DNA of 13,148 bases from Euryarchaeota archaeon UBA19. Its GTDB lineage: Archaea; Thermoplasmatota; Poseidoniia; Poseidoniales; Thalassarchaeaceae. Each line of letters begins with the position of its first letter. The stretch's first letter is position 1. A program made the position numbers and the translations under genes. The stretch is from assembly GCA_002502175.1 (NCBI GenBank), contig DAPQ01000041.1, positions 1 to 13,148 of the forward strand, in the 5' to 3' direction. The notes under the pieces are model-generated. The model was not told where the DNA came from. It made no database searches and worked only from the letters and a program-made list of their open reading frames with translations. This document shows positions 7,250 through 13,148 of this stretch, piece by piece.

Positions 7250-8605
7250 TCACCCCATATCTAGGTCTAAATCATCGACATCCATCATCGATTGCATTTG
7301 CTTTCTCATGCGTCTATCTCCTTTCATACCACGCATCATTTTCCGGCTGCGATTCCATTGGTTGAGTAGTTCTTTGACATCCTTTTCAGTTGTACCTGAA
7401 CCTCTTGCAATTCTTCGAATTCTTTGGGACTTTAACACAAGAGGTTCGTCTTTTTCATGTTGAGTCATGGAATCCATAATGACTCGATACTTAGCTAGAT
7501 TACCCTGCATCTGCTTCTTTTGTCCAGCGGACATAGAACCCATTCCAAACATTCCATCCGGTAGGTGTGAAAGTATTCGATCTACTGTACCGATTTTACT
7601 CATCATCTCCATCTGAGTGTACATATCTGTGAGTGTAAATCGACCTGACATTAGGCGCTGAGTAAGCCGAATAGCTTCTTCCTGGTCTAGGTCTTCGGGT
7701 GCAAGGTCAATCAGACCTTTGATGTCACCCATTCCAAGTAATCTAGAGATAAATCGGTCTGATTCGAATTTCTCGAGATCTTCAACTCTCTCTCCTTCAC
7801 CGACGAAGACTATTGGAGCCCCTGTAATCGAAACCGCGCTTAATGCTCCACCTCCTCTAGCCGTACCATCTAGTTTGGTGACTATCGTGCCGGTTACCCC
7901 GACCAAATCATGGAAGGTCTGTGCAACAGGACCTGCTGCTTGGCCGACCTGCGCATCAATCACAAGGAATCGCTCGGTAGCGTTAGCAATCTCTGCAATT
8001 CTTACCAATTCTTCTCTTAATTCATCATCAAGGCTGTCTCGACCCGCAGTATCGATGATTACAACATCAGCAGTGCCCACAGCCTTGATTCCGTTTCTAA
8101 CAATCGTCGCGGCGTCTTTTTCATCAGGCTCACCATAGACTTCGACTGGTGAATCTTCGAGTAATTGTTGTAATTGGGCATAGGCGCCAGGTCGGTGAAC
8201 ATCGGCTTCGATTACCGCTACCTTGACTCCGTGTTTTCTTCTCCACCATTCGGCAACTTTTGCGGTTGTTGTGGTTTTTCCTTGACCATAAAGACCGACC
8301 ATCAGTACAGTTTCATTGTGTGGTTTAATTTCACGGGCAGGGCCAAGTAACCGAACTAACTCTGTGTAAATCAGATTCATTGCATGAGTGTCGAGTTTTA
8401 CACCAAGACGAGGTTCCTCCTCCATCAATCGGCGCTCGATACGTTCAGTCAACTCCTTGGCCTGTCTGACATTGAAATCCGCTTCCAATAATGCTCGGCG
8501 GAGAGAACGTGTCAATTCGCGTACTGTTTCCTCGTCCACCTCTCGCTTACCCTTGAGTAAGCCGACGGAGCCGAGGATTCTACGCTTCAGACCCTCCAGT
8601 GCCAT
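7250..8605 (-). CDS. srp54: Signal recognition particle GTPase SRP54
   Basis: SRP54 binds 7S RNA and the signal peptides of nascent proteins and, with its receptor FtsY, brings ribosomes to the membrane. From the ATG at 8605 the product has 451 residues, normal for the family. The N domain is helical (1-95). The G domain has GLYGQGKTTTT (104-114), DTAGRD (185-190), TKLDGTARGGG (243-253) and GEGERVEDL. The Met-rich M domain contains the RNA-binding segment RIRRIARGSG (395-404), and the tail is rich in Met, Lys and Arg. An in-frame TTG at 8647 would add 14 residues (RITFKPHASDPRH and the start) that do not look like the family's N-terminus, so I chose MALEGLKRRI. The gene is divergent from the membrane protein at 8755 and is followed by trmY. 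Confidence 0.98.
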   Translation of the reverse strand: MALEGLKRRILGSVGLLKGKREVDEETVRELTRSLRRALLEADFNVRQAKELTERIERRLMEEEPRLGVKLDTHAMNLIYTELVRLLGPAREIKPHNETVLMVGLYGQGKTTTTAKVAEWWRRKHGVKVAVIEADVHRPGAYAQLQQLLEDSPVEVYGEPDEKDAATIVRNGIKAVGTADVVIIDTAGRDSLDDELREELVRIAEIANATERFLVIDAQVGQAAGPVAQTFHDLVGVTGTIVTKLDGTARGGGALSAVSITGAPIVFVGEGERVEDLEKFESDRFISRLLGMGDIKGLIDLAPEDLDQEEAIRLTQRLMSGRFTLTDMYTQMEMMSKIGTVDRILSHLPDGMFGMGSMSAGQKKQMQGNLAKYRVIMDSMTQHEKDEPLVLKSQRIRRIARGSGTTEKDVKELLNQWNRSRKMMRGMKGDRRMRKQMQSMMDVDDLDLDMG

Positions 8606-8754
8606 GTGCCTTGGGTCCGAAGCGTGTGGTTTGAACGTTATCCGCAATAATCGATAGCCTTAGACTCCAGGTTACCTTTGAAACTATGTGATTTTGATGA
8701 TATTCCTATATTCTTCAAGGGTGGAACTGATAGCATAAGTGACGTCGGACAGTC
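8606..8754. promoter_or_regulatory. Divergent intergenic region between SRP54 and the membrane protein gene
   Basis: The 149-bp gap must hold promoters for both directions. On the + strand CTATATT at 8706-8712 is a possible TATA box; an initiation site about 25 bases on would leave a leader of about 20 bases before the ATG at 8755. I cannot single out a convincing box for the SRP54 direction. Confidence 0.35.
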
Positions 8755-9561
8755 ATGGCTGAGCCCCCAATTGAGATGTGGGAGATGCAGCTCGCATTTG
8801 CCATAGGATTGTTGGGAATATACGCCGGTTGGCGTGGTACAATAGCCAAGATGACAGGTTTTTACGATCTATCGGGAGCTTTCAAGACGCTAATGTTCGG
8901 ATTAGTCGCAGGTGTGTTGATTGCTTCTCTCATCGATTCACTGATACTTGCTCCAGTTCGCCTAGAATCTGTTAATATCATCGAGGTTTCAGTCATTGCT
9001 CTAGTTATTGGGATGGCCGAATCTGCATTCGCTCTGTTCCTTCTCGGAAGGCCAAGAACTGTTGGATTGAGAGCTAGTGCACCGTATGGTTGGACTCTAG
9101 GTCTTGGTTTTGGAGCGATGCGTTCTGCCCACCTAAATGTCAGATTATTTGACCCCGATGTGGGCGCTCTTTGGGAGGGGGTTACAACCGGATTTGAACC
9201 GTTCAACATTGCTATGGCATGTGTATTGACTTTGACCACCTGCATTGGCCATGCTTCTATAGCAAGTTGGCAAGGTTCGAGGATTATTCAACATGAAAGG
9301 GCTCGTACATTCTTCACTAGTTCAGTCGCTAGAGCAGTCCTAATTGTTTCAACTGTGTTGACGATATTTGAGCCATTTGTGATATTCTTGGTGTTTCCAA
9401 TGGTTGCTTGGTCATGGATCCCTGCTCATTCAAAATGGCTTCCATCCGGTATGACTCCAGCCGCCGCTCAGGCCTATCGTAGAACTCTCAGAAGTTCTGG
9501 TAGACACGAACGTGCTGCGGCGGACCGAATCCGCGGAGAGAAGGTTATTGAGGAGGAGTGA
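8755..9561 (+). CDS. Unidentified six-helix membrane protein
   Basis: I do not recognise this 268-residue protein with confidence. It has about six hydrophobic helices (roughly residues 10-25, 43-65, 73-97, 110-125, 148-170, 193-219) and a charged, probably cytoplasmic tail rich in Arg and Glu (240-268). Polar residues sit in or beside helices at Glu89 (GMAESAF), Arg123/His126 (GFGAMRSAH) and His166 (CIGHASIAS). Their order, Glu then GFG then His, recalls PrsW-type intramembrane proteases, but the paired Glu, the second-motif Glu and the final Asp are missing. It could be a degenerate or divergent relative or something unrelated. The ATG at 8755 has only a weak ribosome-binding site. The gene stands alone: divergent from SRP54, followed by a T8 tract and then a separate promoter region before trkA. 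Confidence 0.85.
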   Translation: MAEPPIEMWEMQLAFAIGLLGIYAGWRGTIAKMTGFYDLSGAFKTLMFGLVAGVLIASLIDSLILAPVRLESVNIIEVSVIALVIGMAESAFALFLLGRPRTVGLRASAPYGWTLGLGFGAMRSAHLNVRLFDPDVGALWEGVTTGFEPFNIAMACVLTLTTCIGHASIASWQGSRIIQHERARTFFTSSVARAVLIVSTVLTIFEPFVIFLVFPMVAWSWIPAHSKWLPSGMTPAAAQAYRRTLRSSGRHERAAADRIRGEKVIEEE

Positions 9562-9569
9562 TTTTTTTT
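9562..9569 (+). terminator. T8 tract after the membrane protein gene
   Basis: Eight consecutive T residues begin immediately after the TGA at 9559-9561, a strong oligo-U archaeal terminator. It implies that trkA starts from its own promoter. Confidence 0.65.
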
Positions 9570-9597
9570 GTCGAAATCAGCCCCGCAGTGCCATGAT

Positions 9598-9660
9598 GAT
9601 AAATTAATGACAAATCGATAAGTCAGAATTATAGGAGCCCCGCTAAGGGAGGGTAGTAGA
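9598..9660 (+). promoter_or_regulatory. Probable trkA promoter and ribosome-binding site
   Basis: An AT-rich GATAAATTAA at 9598-9607 could act as a TATA box and would place initiation near 9630. GGAGG at 9648-9652 lies 8 bases before the trkA ATG and matches the archaeal Shine-Dalgarno core. The ribosome-binding site is the firmer of the two. Confidence 0.4.
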
Positions 9661-11079
9661 ATGCGTGTAATTATCGCTGGAGCCGGCGAAGTCGGCAGGG
9701 GTGTAGCAGCCGCTCTGAGAGAAGAAAGAAGGCAGGTTGCATTGATTGATCCCGACCCAGAAGCCATCAATGAATCCCAGTCTTTGGATTGTTTATTGGT
9801 GACTGGTGATGCTCTTTCACGTGACTCATTATTGAGAGCAGGCATTAATGATGCCGAAATCATGGTGCTCTGTACAAATAATGACGAGGTAAACCTACTA
9901 GGTTGTGCCTTTGCAAAAAGAGTCTACAGCGAACAGGTTGGAGACAGAGCAACAAGAGGTTTGACTACAATAGCAAAGATTCGTGATCCTACTCTATTAG
10001 ACAAAAACAGAGGAGCAGGTCCTCTTGAGAGATGGACACGTGCGGACCATATCGTCTGCGCCTCTGACGACATTGTCAAACAATTAGCTGCAGGACTGCT
10101 CGCGCCTTCGGTTGAGGAAATACTTCCTCTTGGAGACAATGCTTGGATTGCCGTAGCCGAGGTTATGCCTAATTCAGCATTGATTGGTAAAACTACGGGA
10201 GAAGTTGCTGATTGGATAGTCAACATTCCTTCCGTATACGGAATTAGGTCCGCTGATGGTAAAGGTGCGCTTGTCAATGGTAGCGAGGTAATCCAAGAAT
10301 CAGATATGCTGTGTTTCGTTGCACGTTCAACAGAGGAATTCATGACGATTACAACGGGTGCAGGTCTGCAGGACCCCGAATGGCCTCAAGACCCTAATAT
10401 CGCAATCTTTGGTGCTACACAATTCGGAACATCGCTGGCTTCTCATTATCTTGAAGAAGGTGCAGAGGTTGTTGTTGTCGACCCTGATTTAGATGCTGCA
10501 AACGAACTTGTTGGCTCAAGGATAGGGAATAGTAAGCGTCTAGATGTAATTCACGGAGATCCACAGGATGGAGATTTGCTCAGGGAACTCGGTATTTCTT
10601 CACATGATGCAGCAATTGCAGCATTGGCCGATGACAATCTAAACATCGCAATTGCCATGCGAGCAAAGGACAAGGGAGTGCCTAGAACAGGACTTATTCT
10701 GAAAGATAGGGCTCTGGTAGAAGCGGTCCAAAGAATTGGATTAACTAGACCTGTAAGCCGAAGGCACGTTACTGTGATTTCAATTATGAAATCGATTCAT
10801 ATGAATGTGCCAGGGACCTATCAAGTGATACCCTCGTTACCAGGTATAATTTCAATTTCTGCATCACTTAGCTCCAAAGCAGAGATTGTAGGCAGAAGTA
10901 TTTCTGATGCTGAGTCAAAACTTGGTTGTCGGATTGTAATGGTTGAACACGAGGATGAAGACGGGATTATTCACATCCTAAATCCGTCCGAGGTCGACAC
11001 TCTTCAAGTAGGCGATAAGGTTCTGTTATTCCTTCGTCTCGATGATCTGAAGAGATTGGAAAAAGCTCTGGGGAGTTGA
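9661..11079 (+). CDS. trkA: Trk potassium uptake regulatory subunit TrkA (two RCK domains)
   Basis: TrkA is the cytoplasmic, nucleotide-binding ring that gates the TrkH channel. The 472-residue length fits the tandem form: RCK_N (1-140), TrkA_C (about 150-228), a second RCK_N (about 245-370) and a second TrkA_C (about 385-470). The first Rossmann fold has an intact GAGEVG (7-12) and Asp30 in LIDPD, expected to bind NAD(H). The second has GATQFG (251-256), where Thr replaces the middle Gly, and Asp274 in VVDPD, so its nucleotide preference may differ. The ATG at 9661 is supported by GGAGG 8 bases upstream. trkH begins 4 bases after the stop, consistent with an operon encoding both halves of the system. 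Confidence 0.96.
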   Translation: MRVIIAGAGEVGRGVAAALREERRQVALIDPDPEAINESQSLDCLLVTGDALSRDSLLRAGINDAEIMVLCTNNDEVNLLGCAFAKRVYSEQVGDRATRGLTTIAKIRDPTLLDKNRGAGPLERWTRADHIVCASDDIVKQLAAGLLAPSVEEILPLGDNAWIAVAEVMPNSALIGKTTGEVADWIVNIPSVYGIRSADGKGALVNGSEVIQESDMLCFVARSTEEFMTITTGAGLQDPEWPQDPNIAIFGATQFGTSLASHYLEEGAEVVVVDPDLDAANELVGSRIGNSKRLDVIHGDPQDGDLLRELGISSHDAAIAALADDNLNIAIAMRAKDKGVPRTGLILKDRALVEAVQRIGLTRPVSRRHVTVISIMKSIHMNVPGTYQVIPSLPGIISISASLSSKAEIVGRSISDAESKLGCRIVMVEHEDEDGIIHILNPSEVDTLQVGDKVLLFLRLDDLKRLEKALGS

Positions 11080-11082
11080 GCG

Positions 11083-12654
11083 ATGCGCTGGGATGTCATC
11101 GGCCTTGTGATAGGCTGGACTCTACGAATTTTCGCATTACCTCTGGCCGTTGTCGGAGCATACTCAGTATATTCCGACGGTTGGGAATATGCTTTGCAAA
11201 CCTATGCAATAGCGCTTGTAATAGCGTTCGGTGCTAGCCAATGGTTGTTTTCCAAAGCCTCTAGTTATGATGTCGGTAGCCGTGTAAGGGACAGAGAGGC
11301 ATTTGCCGCTGTGGCGATGGGATGGCCACCAGTTGTTTTCCTGGGTGCAATCCCTTTCTGGCTAGGCGGTATGTTTCACGGTCCTATGGAGTTCATGGCT
11401 GGAGATGCCAGCTTTATGCAAATGATGAGCGGGGCTTTGCATGCTTGGTTTGAATCGATGTCTGGATTCACTACCACCGGTGCCTCGGTGATAGACCCAT
11501 CAACTAGCCCGATTTGTTCTGGAGAATTTGATGGAGATTGTGTTGGTAGCCAGACGAAAAGTTTGCTACTTTGGCGGTCATTATCACAATGGATTGGTGG
11601 AATGGGAGTAATTATGCTTGGTTTACTGATTTTCTCAAAGGCCCTTGGTGGTGGAATGGCCCTTGCTAGAGCTGAATTAACCGGCCCTACAGTGTCCAAT
11701 CTTAGTACCACTCTAGAGGGAACTGCTCGAAAGTTGTGGGCGATTTACATCATTCTCACGATACTTGAGGGATTGATACTATTCCAATTTACAGAAATGG
11801 GGGCTTTTGATGCACTAAATTACGCATTAACAACAATGCCCTCGGGCGGATTTGCAACTAGCGATATGGGGATAATGGCATTCGATGATACATTAATTGA
11901 ATCAATAATCATGGTATTCATGCTGCTAACCTGCATAAATTTCAGTTTGCTATTCTTCGCGATTTCTGGAAGATGGGGGGAAGTTTGGAAGGATGAAGAA
12001 CTTCGAACCTATATCCTCATTCTTGTTGTTGCTTGGCTTGCTATGGCCTTCAACTTGAGCAGGGCAACTGATTATTCTCTAGCAGAATCTATTCGCCATT
12101 CACTATTCCAGGCGATCTCGATTTCCAGCACTGGTTATTCGAGCGCTAATTTCTCTGAATGGCCGGTATTCAGTCAATTTGTCCTTCTGTTATTGATGAT
12201 AATCGGTGCTAGTGCTGGTTCCACAGGAGGTGGTCTAAAGGTCCTAAGAATACGCATTGCATTCGAGTTAGCTAAGCGAGAGGTCATCCGTATCATTCAG
12301 CCGAAGAAGGTCATTGCAATTCGCTTCAATGAAAATGTCGTTGATGAAAGTAGAATCTGGATTATACTCGGAATGGTTAGTTCTTGGATGGTTTTAGTTA
12401 CTATATCTATGCTTACAATTTCATTCCTAGAACCTAATTTGTCTCTAACAGACGTTTCCTCAGTATCTATTTCATTGCTAGGTAATACTGGCCCTGGTCT
12501 AGGCTCATTTGGACCGGCTGACGCCGCTTCCACTTGGGCTGATCTTAATCCATTGTCGATGTTTGCTTCTACAATTCTAATGTGGCTCGGTCGTCTCGAA
12601 CTTCTTACTGTTCTAGTTCTACTTCACCCACGGACATGGGCTGGTTCTAACTGA
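11083..12654 (+). CDS. trkH: Trk potassium uptake transmembrane subunit TrkH
   Basis: TrkH is the membrane pore for K+ uptake and works with TrkA. The 523-residue protein has the four membrane-pore-membrane repeats. The pore loops are visible as SGFTTTGASV (from 11461), MPSGGFATS (from 11836), SSTGYSS (from 12124) and GNTGPGLG (12481-12504), each with its filter Gly. SAGSTGGGLK (12211-12240) is the flexible gating loop of the family. An unusual insertion follows pore loop 1, with Cys codons at 11515-11517 and 11539-11541 seven residues apart in an acidic stretch expected to face outward. GGAG at 11072-11075, inside the end of trkA, provides the ribosome-binding site 7 bases before the ATG. 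Confidence 0.97.
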   Translation: MRWDVIGLVIGWTLRIFALPLAVVGAYSVYSDGWEYALQTYAIALVIAFGASQWLFSKASSYDVGSRVRDREAFAAVAMGWPPVVFLGAIPFWLGGMFHGPMEFMAGDASFMQMMSGALHAWFESMSGFTTTGASVIDPSTSPICSGEFDGDCVGSQTKSLLLWRSLSQWIGGMGVIMLGLLIFSKALGGGMALARAELTGPTVSNLSTTLEGTARKLWAIYIILTILEGLILFQFTEMGAFDALNYALTTMPSGGFATSDMGIMAFDDTLIESIIMVFMLLTCINFSLLFFAISGRWGEVWKDEELRTYILILVVAWLAMAFNLSRATDYSLAESIRHSLFQAISISSTGYSSANFSEWPVFSQFVLLLLMIIGASAGSTGGGLKVLRIRIAFELAKREVIRIIQPKKVIAIRFNENVVDESRIWIILGMVSSWMVLVTISMLTISFLEPNLSLTDVSSVSISLLGNTGPGLGSFGPADAASTWADLNPLSMFASTILMWLGRLELLTVLVLLHPRTWAGSN

Positions 12655-12672
12655 GATTGGATGTGCTTTGCA

Positions 12673-13131
12673 ATGATCACCACAAAGGATGTTGAGGACG
12701 CTCAAAAAAAGTGGGGCCAAGGAATTGTAGAGATATCTTCAGTATATTCCGAAGGTGGTGACTTTGTAAAAAGGGCCGAATTACATATTGATTCACTTTA
12801 TGATTACAAAGATGGAAGTGTCCTATTCAAGCCTACTTTTGCAAGCGAAGTACAGTTCCGTTCGACATTCGATTCAGCCTTATCTTATTTTGTTGGTGAG
12901 AATGGGGTGTGCTCCGAAGATACCGGTTTCGCAATTAAAGGTTGGACCAAAGTAAGGTTTCAGAATGATAACGTAATTATTCAAGATTCAACTGCTTTGG
13001 CGATGGGCAATTATTTCTTCACAACTGCAGAAGGCGATGAAGTGAAGGTTGAGTATTCATTTGGATATACAAAAGACAGTGAAGGTAATTTACGGATTTG
13101 TCTTCATCATTCCTCTGTACCTAGTCCATAA
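12673..13131 (+). CDS. SnoaL/NTF2-like small protein of unknown function
   Basis: The 152-residue product fits a cone-shaped SnoaL/NTF2-type fold: an N-terminal helix (TTKDVEDAQKKWGQGIVEI), then HIDSLYDY, LFKPTFASEVQFR, a long beta region containing GWTKVRF and TALAMGNYFF, and a final strand ending LRICLHHSSVPSP. I recall closely similar small proteins in marine bacteria, often carrying the unsupported name phosphoribosyl-AMP cyclohydrolase; none of that enzyme's metal-binding Cys motif is visible. No catalytic assignment is justified. The start at 12673 matches the expected N-terminus. An in-frame ATG at 12661 would add MCFA. It is 18 bases after trkH on the same strand and may be co-transcribed, though a link to potassium uptake is not evident. 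Confidence 0.8.
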   Translation: MITTKDVEDAQKKWGQGIVEISSVYSEGGDFVKRAELHIDSLYDYKDGSVLFKPTFASEVQFRSTFDSALSYFVGENGVCSEDTGFAIKGWTKVRFQNDNVIIQDSTALAMGNYFFTTAEGDEVKVEYSFGYTKDSEGNLRICLHHSSVPSP

Positions 13132-13148
13132 TGAATCAATGGGTACCC
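13131..13148 (+). CDS. Possible start of a downstream gene (cut by window edge)
   Basis: ATG at 13131 overlaps the TAA of the previous gene by one base (TAATG), a common arrangement for coupled genes. The frame stays open for the remaining 18 bases (MNQWVP), far too little to judge. Confidence 0.2.

Noticed and set aside
7719..8138. Plus-strand frame inside SRP54
   Set aside because: It is the shadow of the conserved SRP54 G domain, with a low-complexity Ser/Pro-rich product.
8606..8647. TTG start for SRP54 at 8647
   Set aside because: It adds 14 residues not typical of SRP54; the ATG at 8605 gives the expected N-terminus. It cannot be fully excluded without orthologue alignment.
1..13148. 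Defence island, prophage or transposon
   Set aside because: No integrase, transposase, restriction, toxin-antitoxin or nuclease gene is visible; apart from the surface protein, the unknown membrane protein and the SnoaL-like protein, the genes are common archaeal housekeeping and transport functions.

Overview
The window looks like a piece of an archaeal chromosome, most probably from a marine Thermoplasmatota lineage (Poseidoniales / Marine Group II). The archaeal assignment rests on an aIF5A with an intact hypusine site, a TrmY-type tRNA pseudouridine-54 N1-methyltransferase, an archaeal-type SRP54, Shine-Dalgarno matches to GGAGGTGAT and a PGF-CTERM-like C-terminus. The finer placement is inferred from the very large Asp-rich thrombospondin-type-3 surface protein, the moderate base composition and the compact gene layout. 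No marker in the window proves the order.

Layout. 1-4212 (+): C-terminal part of a giant secreted, calcium-binding-type surface protein that enters from beyond the left edge. It has 35-residue (105-bp) Asp-rich units interrupted by three beta-rich blocks, and it ends in a sorting or anchor segment. A 13-bp GC-rich hairpin follows at 4235-4266. 4360-6653 (+): a tight run of aIF5A, an EamA/DMT transporter and the SurE nucleotidase. 6658-8605 (-): SRP54 followed by trmY, convergent with surE and separated from it by only 4 bp. 8755-9561 (+): an unrecognised six-helix membrane protein, divergent from SRP54 and followed by a T8 tract. 9661-12654 (+): trkA and trkH, a potassium uptake pair. 12673-13131 (+): a small SnoaL/NTF2-like protein, after which an ATG overlaps its stop and may begin the next gene.

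How they work together. Most of the window is housekeeping: translation (aIF5A), tRNA modification (TrmY), co-translational membrane targeting (SRP54), nucleotide turnover (SurE) and potassium homeostasis (TrkA/TrkH). SRP54-trmY is a likely two-gene operon, and TrkA and TrkH form one functional complex. The surface protein is the accessory-looking element. Its codon choice differs from its neighbours and suggests strong expression.

I found no CRISPR array, transposon, tRNA, rRNA or recognisable defence cassette. The best leads for something less described are the modular surface protein with its strict 105-bp register, the unidentified membrane protein at 8755-9561, and a two-cysteine insertion beside the first pore loop of TrkH. 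I do not see convincing evidence of a new multi-gene system.
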